From positions 62,001 through 126,000 of the forward strand of contig NZ_CP049913.1 in assembly GCF_011306175.1 (NCBI RefSeq): a stretch of DNA of 64,000 nt, in the 5' to 3' direction. Source of the DNA: Vibrio sp. HDW18. Lineage in GTDB: Bacteria; Pseudomonadota; Gammaproteobacteria; Enterobacterales; Vibrionaceae. Under the pieces are notes generated by a model, which worked only from the letters and a program-made list of their open reading frames with translations, searched no databases and was not told the origin of the DNA. Shown here piece by piece: positions 28,064 through 36,428 of this stretch (positions within the stretch are counted from its first letter, which is position 1; each line of letters opens with the position of its first letter). The position numbers were made by a program, and so were the translations under genes.

Positions 28064-28545
28064 CCGGAGTGCTGACGCCCTTCCCATGCAATACCTTGTG
28101 ATTCTTGTGCGGCGCGATGACCAATCCATTGATCTTTTAAGCGCTGTTGAATGCGAAATAAGGTGGCAAGGTTAATAAACTCTTGAAATGGAAGTTTAAT
28201 TCCTTTGGCTTGGCATTCTTTGATCAAAATAAGATCATCACGCCCCCACGAGGCATAGATTTTGTTCGAACCACCAAAGTTTTTGACCATCGACTGGATC
28301 ACCTCAGCAAGTGGCCGACCTTGTTTATCAATTTTACGTGGCGTGATCCCGGTTAATTCGGCACAAAACGGCGAGATTTGATCCTGCTCGGGTTTAACAA
28401 AATATTGCGCTCGTTTGACAATTTCACCCGCCGACAGATCAATTTCCGCTAAACCAATTTCTATAATTTCACCCGTGGTGCCGACTCCGTTTTCATTCCA
28501 ACAACACATTTCTAAATCGAAGCATACGACACGGTGGTAATTCAT
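28015..28545 (-). CDS. DEDDh 3'-5' exonuclease family protein
   Basis: 176 residues of an RNase T/DnaQ-like fold. The first exonuclease motif is CFDLEM (D10, E12), and HSGYVDAYNLAKLAL near the C-terminus carries the catalytic histidine and last aspartate. EIIEIGLAEIDLSAGEIV and FCAELTGITPRKID match the ExoI/II blocks. It would trim 3' ends of DNA or RNA in the cytoplasm; the substrate is unknown. The ATG overlaps the stop of the upstream diguanylate cyclase gene by four bases (ATGA), so the two are co-translated. Its 3' end overlaps the convergent hypothetical gene. Confidence 0.88.
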   Translation of the reverse strand: MNYHRVVCFDLEMCCWNENGVGTTGEIIEIGLAEIDLSAGEIVKRAQYFVKPEQDQISPFCAELTGITPRKIDKQGRPLAEVIQSMVKNFGGSNKIYASWGRDDLILIKECQAKGIKLPFQEFINLATLFRIQQRLKDQWIGHRAAQESQGIAWEGRQHSGYVDAYNLAKLALSML

Positions 28546-30149
28546 TGTGAGTTCTTTTGCTGTAAAGTGGGGGCCGACATCCTACCTGAATTGAAAGCAT
28601 ATTTCGATTCCACCTTGCAGCATTGTTCCGCAATCGAAACCCGATTGCGCCCTTTCGATTTACTTAGATAGAGCTGATCATCAACACTTTGTAGAATTTC
28701 AGGCTCGCTGTAACCACAGTTAACGCTGGCACCAACACTAATGGTTAATGTCAGTTGTACCTCGGAATTGACCACAAATGGCTGACTTGCCACCGCGTTA
28801 CGAATTCGCTCTAAATACTCATACAGCTCATTAACCTCGATCACTGAGGATAAAATGGCGAACTCATCACCACCAAAGCGGGCAAAAGTGTCTGCGTGGT
28901 TAAGCTGTTGCTCCACCGCCCGTGCAACATGATCTAACGCATGATCGCCAGCGAGATGTCCGTAGCTATCGTTGATCTGTTTAAAACGGTCAACATCAAA
29001 TAACACCAAGGTAAATAATTGTTTACCGTCTAACTTTTTACACAATCGTTGATTGAAAAAGTGGCGGCTATAAAGCTTAGTCAAGCTATCGTGCTCCACC
29101 AGATAACGTAGCTCGGCCGTGCGTTCTTCAATCACCGCTGTCAAATGTTGTTTCTCTTTTGTCTGCATATACAGGATATAACTGAGCAAAAATGAGATAG
29201 TGGCACCACCCAAGCCTAACCCCAGCAACACCCACCATTCTCGGACAGTTACCGACTCATACAACGCAAACTCAATCACCCAATCACGATTAGGAAATAC
29301 CAAGTTACGAGCAACCAGCAGACCTTCTTGCTCATTTTCTCGCCATGTCGGACTTTGATAAAGGATCGGATTATCTTCGGAGCTAAATCCAGTATCGATC
29401 ATACGCATATCAAGATTATCCATCGCACTGAGCTGAACTAATTTTTCAACATAAGTGGATAAACGTACAACACCAACCATAATACCCTGTAATGTTCGCT
29501 CATCTTCAGCAGAAAAAACTGGGTGATAAACCAATATCCCATCTTTATCTATCAATGGTTCAAACCCGTCTTGCAGCAACCGAACTTTATCCGATACATT
29601 GGGACGACGATGAGTCACGATATCCTCTTGTATCAGCTTAAAACGCTGCCGTGCCGAATAAAAACCCAACAGTTTCTGATTATCGTCATTGAGCGGATAG
29701 ATATCCGATAAGATATATTTTGCCTCTTGCTCTGAACCAAAACCATACTGCACTTGCCCGCTTTCAGGCAGAAGAGTAAATAGTGTAAATTCTGGGAAAC
29801 GTTGGCGCATTTGTACGCTAAAGCTTTCGGCTTGCTCTGGCTCCACTTTGACTAACCACTGCAGGGCGATCAGACTTTGCGAACCTTTCAATGCTTCTTC
29901 AGCAAAAGTATGAAAACGACACCAATCATCGCTTGAACTGGAGCGAAAAAAATTAGCCGCCGAGCCGATAAAATGAATATCACTATCCACAAACTGTTGC
30001 AGAGTCATCGTCTGTTGATCGGCTAGATTTTCTAACATCGTGCGGTTATAACGCAGTTGCACTTTATATGCGGAAACAACCAGCCCGGTGAGCTGCAGAG
30101 AAAACAAAAACACCAGTAGAGGTACTGTTACGCGAAAACGGCCGATCAT
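28542..30149 (-). CDS. Membrane diguanylate cyclase with CHASE sensor domain
   Basis: About 535 residues (547 if the upstream TTG at 30185 is used). Two membrane helices (VPLLVFLFSLQLTGLVVSA, and VLLGLGLGGATISFLLSYIL) bracket a periplasmic CHASE-type domain with QQFVDSDIHFIGSAANFFR. The C-terminal GGDEF domain is intact: EHDSLTKLYSRHFF, FDVDRFKQINDSYGH and the active site RFGGDEFAIL. It should make cyclic di-GMP in response to an external ligand. The product-inhibition site usually read as RxxD is NHAD here, so feedback inhibition may be weak. It is the upstream partner of the exonuclease gene (ATGA overlap). Confidence 0.9.
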   Translation of the reverse strand: MIGRFRVTVPLLVFLFSLQLTGLVVSAYKVQLRYNRTMLENLADQQTMTLQQFVDSDIHFIGSAANFFRSSSSDDWCRFHTFAEEALKGSQSLIALQWLVKVEPEQAESFSVQMRQRFPEFTLFTLLPESGQVQYGFGSEQEAKYILSDIYPLNDDNQKLLGFYSARQRFKLIQEDIVTHRRPNVSDKVRLLQDGFEPLIDKDGILVYHPVFSAEDERTLQGIMVGVVRLSTYVEKLVQLSAMDNLDMRMIDTGFSSEDNPILYQSPTWRENEQEGLLVARNLVFPNRDWVIEFALYESVTVREWWVLLGLGLGGATISFLLSYILYMQTKEKQHLTAVIEERTAELRYLVEHDSLTKLYSRHFFNQRLCKKLDGKQLFTLVLFDVDRFKQINDSYGHLAGDHALDHVARAVEQQLNHADTFARFGGDEFAILSSVIEVNELYEYLERIRNAVASQPFVVNSEVQLTLTISVGASVNCGYSEPEILQSVDDQLYLSKSKGRNRVSIAEQCCKVESKYAFNSGRMSAPTLQQKNSQ

Positions 30150-30580
30150 CCATCTTTTACTTACTTGTATTATCAACCACAACAACCATGAGCAAGACGC
30201 GTTATATCACAACATCTTTTGTCACTTAAAACGATCATTTCAAACGATTCAAGGTTACAACATCACCGAAATATGCATTGCAAAATTCGGGGCCGACGAT
30301 GTTAACCAAATTTAATCAAAAAATCATACAATTGAATTGTTCAACAAGTCGCCAAATAATCTTTCGTTGCGCGATGAAATCAGGATTGTTCACTCTCTTT
30401 CGTCTTGAATGTGCTACTATCCACCCCCATTTAAACTTAGCGCTAATATACCGTCTAGCGTAATAAGCCATTGAGAGGCTCTGGATAGTTAAAATTTCCG
30501 CGCTTCCTTCGCTTAATGTTTTTCCGCTCAGCATTGCAACTGGTTGTGCTTTGCACCGCGTCTGCTACAGAGAATTAACG
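30150..30580. other. Divergent intergenic region between the cyclase and the Hsp70 operon
   Basis: 431 AT-rich bases. The only clear signal is the sigma-32-type promoter at 30404-30432 pointing to the DUF2760-Hsp70 operon, which would give a leader of about 140 bases. I see no terminator, repeat or small gene with support. The promoter of the diguanylate cyclase must lie here too but I cannot pick it out. Confidence 0.5.
30404..30432 (+). promoter_or_regulatory. Sigma-32 (heat-shock) promoter of the DUF2760-Hsp70 operon
   Basis: CTTGAA at 30404-30409 and CCCCATTT at 30425-30432 are separated by 15 bases. This is a near-perfect match to the RpoH consensus CTTGAA-N13-17-CCCCATNT. It points at the operon encoding two Hsp70-like proteins, which fits a heat-shock role. 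Confidence 0.75.
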
Positions 30581-31213
30581 ATGAATATCGACCTAAACCT
30601 GATCCCGACCACTTTGGATATGCTGCATGCTGGTCTTGCGGCCACCACACTATTGATGCTGATTGTCGCCTTAACCCGCCAAGGGCGAGTGATAGAAAAA
30701 ACCATTGAAAAACCAGTAGAAAAAATCGTCACGATTGAAAAGCCGGTTGAAAGAATCGTCGAAGTAGAAAAAATCATTGAAGTAGAGAAGGTGCGGGAAA
30801 AAGTGGTGGAAGTAGAGTCAACACTGGCAACCGCTTCGACCGACTCAGCTCTACAACTGCTGGCGATACTACAAAAAGAAGCGCGCTTGATCGATTTCTT
30901 ACAGCAAGAAGTCAGCCAGTTTTCTGATCAAGAAGTGGGTGCAGCCGCTCGCGTGATCCACAGTGGTGGGCAAAAAGTATTACGCGAATATCTAACCTTA
31001 TCGCCGATTTGCAGCGAGCCAGAAGAGAGCCGTATCACTATTGAAGCGGGCTTTAATGCGCAGGCGATTCGTCTCACCGGGCAAGTGACTGGTCAAGCAC
31101 CATTTGTCGGCACGCTGATCCACCAAGGCTGGCGCGCCGATTCTATCACGCTGCCAAAACTGGCAGGGCACTATGATACGGCAATTCTTGCCCCAGCCGA
31201 GGTGGAATTATAA
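30581..31213 (+). CDS. DUF2760 protein with N-terminal helix and coiled-coil repeat
   Basis: 210 residues from the ATG at 30581 (the open frame extends to 30551). A hydrophobic N-terminal segment (MLHAGLAATTLLMLIVAL) is probably a membrane anchor. It is followed by a highly charged Val/Glu/Lys repeat (EKPVEKIVTIEKPVERIVEV and on, about residues 38-78) that should form a coiled coil. The DUF2760 domain fills the rest, with LQKEARLIDFLQQEVSQFSD and GAAARVIHSGGQKVLREYL. Its function is unknown. The stop overlaps the start of the first Hsp70 gene (TAATG), so it is probably an obligate partner, perhaps a membrane-tethered cofactor; that is inference. Confidence 0.85.
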   Translation: MNIDLNLIPTTLDMLHAGLAATTLLMLIVALTRQGRVIEKTIEKPVEKIVTIEKPVERIVEVEKIIEVEKVREKVVEVESTLATASTDSALQLLAILQKEARLIDFLQQEVSQFSDQEVGAAARVIHSGGQKVLREYLTLSPICSEPEESRITIEAGFNAQAIRLTGQVTGQAPFVGTLIHQGWRADSITLPKLAGHYDTAILAPAEVEL

Positions 31214-33126
31214 TGCACAGCTCTACTTCTGTAGCCCAATACAGTGTCGGTATCGATTTAGGAACCACCCACTGCGTGCTAGCCTATCAAGCGCTAGCAA
31301 CCAATCACAGTGACACGCCACCGATTCAAGTGTTACCGATTGCACAAATGACCGCGCCGGGCACCGTGGAAAATCTCCACCAACTGGGCTCTTTTGTCTA
31401 TCAGCCACATGAACATGAAATGGCAGCCTCAGCGCGCCGTTTACCTTGGAGCAGCGAACCGAATGCGCTGGTGGGAGCGATTGCGCGTAACCTTGGTAGC
31501 AAAACCCCGATTCGCTTAGTGGCAAGCGCCAAATCTTGGTTGTGTCATGCAGGCGTCAATCGGCGCGAGGCGTTTTTGCCATTGGCTAGCCCTGAAGAAG
31601 TCAGCAAAATTTCGCCACTGCGTGCCACTGAACTCTATTTAGCCCATCTGCAAGCGGCGTGGGATCACGCTCATCCTGATGCGTGCTTAGCCGAGCAAGA
31701 AGTCACCATCACCGTACCGGCCTCATTTGATCCAGCAGCACGCGAGCTCACCGTTGAAGCGGCACGTAATATTGGCCTGCAGCAAGTAACTCTCCTCGAA
31801 GAGCCACAAGCCGCACTGTACAGTTGGATCGATAATCGCCATGAACAGTGGCGCAGCGAAGTGAGTGTCAGCGATGTGGTGTTGGTGATCGATATTGGTG
31901 GTGGTACCACTGATCTCTCTTTGGTTGAAGTGACCGAAGATCAAGGCACTCTCGCCCTGAAACGGATCGCGGTTGGCGAGCATATTTTGCTCGGTGGCGA
32001 TAATATGGATCTCGCCCTCGCCTATGGCTTGAAAATGAAGTTGGCTCAACAAGGTCAAGAGTTACAAATGTGGCAAGTACAAGCGATGACTCATGCTTGT
32101 CGTGATGCTAAAGAAGCGTTACTCAGCCAGCCCGATTTAGCCGCCGTGCCGATTGTAGTCCCTAGTCGTGGCTCAAAACTGCTCGGCAGCACCTTGAAAA
32201 CCGAGCTAACTCGTGAACATTTACAGCAAACCTTAGTCGATGGCTTCTTCCCAGCCGTGGCTATTCACGAGCAACCACAACAAAAAATGCGCGGCGCTTT
32301 GACCCAAATGAGTTTGCCCTACGCACAAGATGCCGGTATCACGCGCCACATTGCAGCCTTTTTAAGCAAACAAGCGAATGCGCAAGGCCAATCGACCCAA
32401 GCGCAAACCGACGCATTGCCATTTTCCATGCCAGGGCTGAGCAGTATGTCAGCCGCGCACAGCGATTTTATTAAACCCAATGCGATTTTGCTCAATGGTG
32501 GGGTGCTGAAATCACCACTGCTTACCGAGCGTTTGATCTCAACGATTAATGGCTGGTTAAGCCAAGCCAATCACCCGGCGGCGAAATTGCTGCAAGGGAT
32601 TGATCTCGATCTGGCTGTGGCACGCGGTGCCGCCTATTACGGCGTAGTACGGCAAGGACAAGGGGTGCGCATCCGTGGTGGGATCGCTTCGGCTTATTAT
32701 GTGGGCATTGAAAGCGCAATGCCGGCCATTCCGGGCTTCGCGCCGCCAATGGAAGCACTTTGCGTGGCTCCATTTGGCATGGAAGAAGGCTCCAGCACGC
32801 AAGTGGCTCAGCGTCAATTTGGCTTAGTGATTGGCCAGCCGGTACATTTCCAATTCTATGGTTCAACGGTACGCCGTAATGACGATCCGGGAACCCATTT
32901 AGTCGACTGGACTTATGATGAGTTAACTGAGCTACCACCGATTCAGATCACCTTACCAGCCGAGCAAGGTCGCCGCATCGGTGACGTGGTGCCAGTCACT
33001 CTCGCCACTCGGGTGACAGAATTGGGTACTCTGTGTCTTGAAGCGATTGCCGCTGATAACGGTCAAACTTGGCATGTAGAGTTTGATGTGCGTGATAAGC
33101 CAAGCTCTGAGACTGATCACGCTTAA
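31213..33126 (+). CDS. Non-canonical Hsp70-family chaperone (short form)
   Basis: 637 residues. The Hsp70 ATPase domain covers about 1-480: phosphate-1 SVGIDLGTTHCVLAY (11-25), phosphate-2 VIDIGGGTTDLSLVEV (225-240) and the adenosine motif ILLNGGVLKSPLLTERL (425-441). A 40-residue insertion rich in Gln/Ser/Ala separates subdomains near 385-420. The C-terminal 155 residues resemble a reduced substrate-binding beta domain; the helical lid of DnaK and its EEVD-like end are missing. It overlaps DUF2760 by one base and is followed 76 bases later by a second Hsp70-like gene. Clients and cochaperones are unknown; no dnaJ or grpE is adjacent. Confidence 0.9.
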   Translation: MHSSTSVAQYSVGIDLGTTHCVLAYQALATNHSDTPPIQVLPIAQMTAPGTVENLHQLGSFVYQPHEHEMAASARRLPWSSEPNALVGAIARNLGSKTPIRLVASAKSWLCHAGVNRREAFLPLASPEEVSKISPLRATELYLAHLQAAWDHAHPDACLAEQEVTITVPASFDPAARELTVEAARNIGLQQVTLLEEPQAALYSWIDNRHEQWRSEVSVSDVVLVIDIGGGTTDLSLVEVTEDQGTLALKRIAVGEHILLGGDNMDLALAYGLKMKLAQQGQELQMWQVQAMTHACRDAKEALLSQPDLAAVPIVVPSRGSKLLGSTLKTELTREHLQQTLVDGFFPAVAIHEQPQQKMRGALTQMSLPYAQDAGITRHIAAFLSKQANAQGQSTQAQTDALPFSMPGLSSMSAAHSDFIKPNAILLNGGVLKSPLLTERLISTINGWLSQANHPAAKLLQGIDLDLAVARGAAYYGVVRQGQGVRIRGGIASAYYVGIESAMPAIPGFAPPMEALCVAPFGMEEGSSTQVAQRQFGLVIGQPVHFQFYGSTVRRNDDPGTHLVDWTYDELTELPPIQITLPAEQGRRIGDVVPVTLATRVTELGTLCLEAIAADNGQTWHVEFDVRDKPSSETDHA

Positions 33127-33202
33127 TCATTGAGTTATGACTCCCGATGGAGTGCAGCATCGCTTGCGGTGCCGCTGAACGTTTATTACGACGAGGTAGC
33201 AC

Positions 33203-36028
33203 ATGTCATCTGCTCGTTTTTTGGTCGGCATTGATCTTGGCACCACCAACACTGTGGTGGCTTTCTGTGAGCTGAACGATAACCTGCAACAATCTCCAAT
33301 CGAAATTTTTCCAGTCGATCAGTTGGTTGGTCCCGGTGAAGTGTTACGCCAACCACTGCTGCCCTCTTTTCGCTATCATCCCGCTCCAAATCAATTTAGT
33401 GATGCAGATTTAACCCTACCTTGGTCATCACAACCGGTTGATGGTGATTTACCCCAAGTGATCATTGGCCAATGGGCACGTGAACTAGGTGCGAAAATCG
33501 AAGGCCGACAAGTCACCAGTGCCAAAAGTTGGTTGTCACATCCGCATGTTGATCGCACTCAGCCCATTCTGCCTTGGGGCGCAGCTGCAGATGTTGAGCA
33601 AGTCTCACCACTGATTGCCAGTGCCAGTTATCTCAATCACATTCGTCAAGCTTGGGATCATCGTCATCCTTCCGATCAATTAGCCGCGCAGCAAGTTGTG
33701 GTTACCGTCCCCGCTTCGTTTGATGAAAGCGCCCGAAAATTAACGCTTGAAGCGGCAAAGTTAGCTGGGCTGCCTGAGATCCTGCTGCTTGAGGAGCCAC
33801 AAGCGGTCTGCTATGACTGGCATCATCGCCATCAGGCTACAGCCAGCGATATTTTACACTCAGCACCGCTGATTTTAGTGTGTGATGTGGGAGGCGGCAC
33901 CACAGATTTAAGCTTGATCGCCGCTCAATTTGATCCGCAACAAATCCTACAGTTAAATCGGATCGAGGTTGGTGATCATCTGATGCTTGGCGGAGATAAC
34001 CTCGATCTTGCGTTGGCGCATATCGTTGAAACTCGACTTAAACAACAGCAGGGCAATCAAGCGAAAACCTTAAGCACGGCGAGCTTATCCAAACTGATCC
34101 AGCAAACCCGCCAAGCCAAAGAACGTCTGCTGGCCGCTAATCCACCAGAGCAGATCAACATCACTTTGCTGGGCAGTGGCTCAAAATTACTCAGTGGAGC
34201 TCAAAGTGTTAGCCTAAGCCGTGCTGAAGTACATCAACTCGCGCTTGACGGTTTCTTCCCACTCACAAGCCGAGAAACCAGACCAGAAAAACGCCGCCGT
34301 GCGGTGGTTGAGTTTGGCTTGCCATATGCGGCAGATCCGGCGGTGAGCAAACACATTGCTGAGTTTCTCAGTCAACCTCACACGGCTGAGCAAACATCAA
34401 CCGATAATCCCTCACGCCTACCGACAGCTCTGCTGCTCAATGGCGGTGTTTTTAACAGTGAACTGATTAGATCACGTCTGGTCACTCTGCTCAGCGAATG
34501 GCTAGGGCGGCCAGTTACCCTACTCGATAACCCACATCCCGACTGGTCTGTGGCACTCGGCGCGGTCGCCTATGCCAAAGCCACACGCGGCGCACAACTG
34601 AAAATTGGCGGCGGAGCCGCTCGCTCTTATTTTCTGCATTTACCGGAAAAAAACCGACTCGGCAACGCGCTCTGTTTGCTCGCGAAAGGCAGTCGCGAAG
34701 GGCAAGAAATTCGCCTCACTAGCCGCCGTTTTGCACTTACTGTTGGTGAACCAGTCCGTTTTAATTTGCTGACTTCAACCCATGGTCAGATCAGCGCTGA
34801 TGGCAAAATACAAAATGGAGCATTGGTCGCGATCGACCCTGATAAATTTCAGCCATTGCCACCTTATATTGTCAGCTTGCCAGCCTTGAATACCCGGGAA
34901 TTGGCCGCCAATCAAAAACAGCGCATTGCAGTGCAACTGGCCTGCCAATTAACCGAAGTGGGCACATTAAACATGGTGTGTATCAATCCCGATGATGAGA
35001 CTCAGCGCTGGCAAGTGGAGTTTGATGTTCGTGGCAAGGCAATGACCAGCCCTGAACAGCAAACTGAATCAGTGGGTGATTCAACACAATTACAAGCGGC
35101 CAAAGCGTTAATCAGCGCCGCATATAGCGCCAATAAAACCAATGCTGATCAACAAGCCATTAAAACCCTGACTAAAGCCTTAGAACAACGCTTAGGCAAG
35201 CGGGACGCATGGGATTTTGCCACGCTGCGTAGCCTATTTGATACTCTGTTACTCGGTCGCAAACGTCGCCGCCGCTCAGAGCTGCATGAAAAAAACTGGC
35301 TACGCCTTGCTGGATTTAGTTTGCGCCCTGGATTTGGTGATGCGAGCGACAGTTGGCGGATTGAGCAGCTCTGGGCGCTGTATCAAGCTGGTATCCAATT
35401 TAGTAATTCGCAAGGTTGGACCGATTGGTGGGTATTGTGGCGGCGAGTGGCGGGAGGCTTAAATCAAGCCCAACAAGAAACCGTGCTGGCCGATATCGCT
35501 AAATATTTACATCCAAGCGCAATGCGCAGCGTGGCTTCAAGCAAAGAAACTCAAGATAAAGGCTATGAGGCGATGGTACGCTTGGCCGCATCACTCGAAC
35601 ATCTGCATGTCGACGATAAAACCCTGCTCGCGACTTGGTTTCTCAATAAAGCCCTCAATCATAACCAGTACCAACAAGCCCATTGGTGGGCTTGCGGTCG
35701 TTTGGCCGCGCGCACGCCATTGTACGGTAGTTTGCATACCATACTACCCAAAGATCAGATCGAGGATTGGTTACCCAAACTATTGCAGCAAGATTGGCAA
35801 CAACAGCCAATGTGCGCTTTTGCTGTTGTAATGATGTGTCGCAAAACCGGCGATCGTAGCCGTGACGTCAATGAAGAGTGGCGAGCCCAAGTAGTGAGCA
35901 AGCTTAAACAGAGCCGAGTGAGTGAATCATGGATTAATTTGGTCAGTGAGGTGATGGAATTGAATGCCAACGAAACCCAACGAGCATTTGGGGAAAGTTT
36001 ACCGCATGGCTTGATGCTACTCGGTTAA
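33203..36028 (+). CDS. Non-canonical Hsp70-family chaperone with long C-terminal extension
   Basis: 941 residues. The ATPase domain is like that of the preceding gene: FLVGIDLGTTNTVVAFCEL at the N-terminus, VCDVGGGTTDLSLIAA and LLLNGGVFNSELIRSRLVTL. Then comes a reduced beta domain ending in the shared phrase RWQVEFDVRGK. Beyond about residue 620 a 320-residue helical extension of DUF3731 type is unique to this paralogue (KRRRRSELHEKNWLRLAGF, WRIEQLWALYQAGIQFSNS). The two Hsp70s are related along their first 600 residues (LTLEAAK and EEPQA blocks in common), so the pair likely arose by duplication. It is the last gene of the heat-shock-type operon. Confidence 0.9.
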   Translation: MSSARFLVGIDLGTTNTVVAFCELNDNLQQSPIEIFPVDQLVGPGEVLRQPLLPSFRYHPAPNQFSDADLTLPWSSQPVDGDLPQVIIGQWARELGAKIEGRQVTSAKSWLSHPHVDRTQPILPWGAAADVEQVSPLIASASYLNHIRQAWDHRHPSDQLAAQQVVVTVPASFDESARKLTLEAAKLAGLPEILLLEEPQAVCYDWHHRHQATASDILHSAPLILVCDVGGGTTDLSLIAAQFDPQQILQLNRIEVGDHLMLGGDNLDLALAHIVETRLKQQQGNQAKTLSTASLSKLIQQTRQAKERLLAANPPEQINITLLGSGSKLLSGAQSVSLSRAEVHQLALDGFFPLTSRETRPEKRRRAVVEFGLPYAADPAVSKHIAEFLSQPHTAEQTSTDNPSRLPTALLLNGGVFNSELIRSRLVTLLSEWLGRPVTLLDNPHPDWSVALGAVAYAKATRGAQLKIGGGAARSYFLHLPEKNRLGNALCLLAKGSREGQEIRLTSRRFALTVGEPVRFNLLTSTHGQISADGKIQNGALVAIDPDKFQPLPPYIVSLPALNTRELAANQKQRIAVQLACQLTEVGTLNMVCINPDDETQRWQVEFDVRGKAMTSPEQQTESVGDSTQLQAAKALISAAYSANKTNADQQAIKTLTKALEQRLGKRDAWDFATLRSLFDTLLLGRKRRRRSELHEKNWLRLAGFSLRPGFGDASDSWRIEQLWALYQAGIQFSNSQGWTDWWVLWRRVAGGLNQAQQETVLADIAKYLHPSAMRSVASSKETQDKGYEAMVRLAASLEHLHVDDKTLLATWFLNKALNHNQYQQAHWWACGRLAARTPLYGSLHTILPKDQIEDWLPKLLQQDWQQQPMCAFAVVMMCRKTGDRSRDVNEEWRAQVVSKLKQSRVSESWINLVSEVMELNANETQRAFGESLPHGLMLLG

Positions 36029-36428
36029 TGCTGCTAGGTTTATACGATTAGGCTTATACGGTTGGTTTTATAGTGTCAGCTTGATATGACTAACACCATA
36101 ACCGACCGGAACCTTTTACAATGCAGGGGAAACACCCCCTGCTTGTCATGATTGCACTACCTAGGCGACAAATATAACTACTTAAGCTCGCGTTAGGTAT
36201 TAAAAAAGGTGTAGAATTCGTGCCCCAACAATCCCAAACCAGCGAGCATGGCTTGCCAGATAAGGGAATAACAGCTGCCGCCCACCATCAAAGCGTATTA
36301 AGTGTTGTGGGGTCGTCACTACTGTGACCCGTTAGCTGATGCTTCATTCAACAATATCATGACTATTATTACGCCGGTGGAAATCGAAATTTCGATAAAA
36401 CACACCCGCTTGGGTTGCCAATAAGCCT
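36029..36428. other. Intergenic region after the Hsp70 operon
   Basis: 400 bases without a supported gene. A terminator-like hairpin lies at 36123-36142. Further on, CCCCAACA (36223-36230) can pair with TGTTGTGGGG (36303-36312), and a small hairpin GGTCGTCAC/GTGACC lies at 36311-36329. These could be part of a structured RNA or the leader of the next gene; there is no family match I recognise. Confidence 0.4.
36123..36142 (+). terminator. Terminator-like hairpin after the Hsp70 operon
   Basis: GCAGGGG pairs with CCCCTGC across an AAACAC loop, 95 bases after the stop codon. The T tract after it (TTGTCATG) is poor, so termination may need Rho or the hairpin may protect the mRNA end. Confidence 0.45.

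Noticed and set aside
31223..32938. Long antisense open frames under the first Hsp70 gene
   Set aside because: They are shadows of a GC-biased coding strand and contain no domain.
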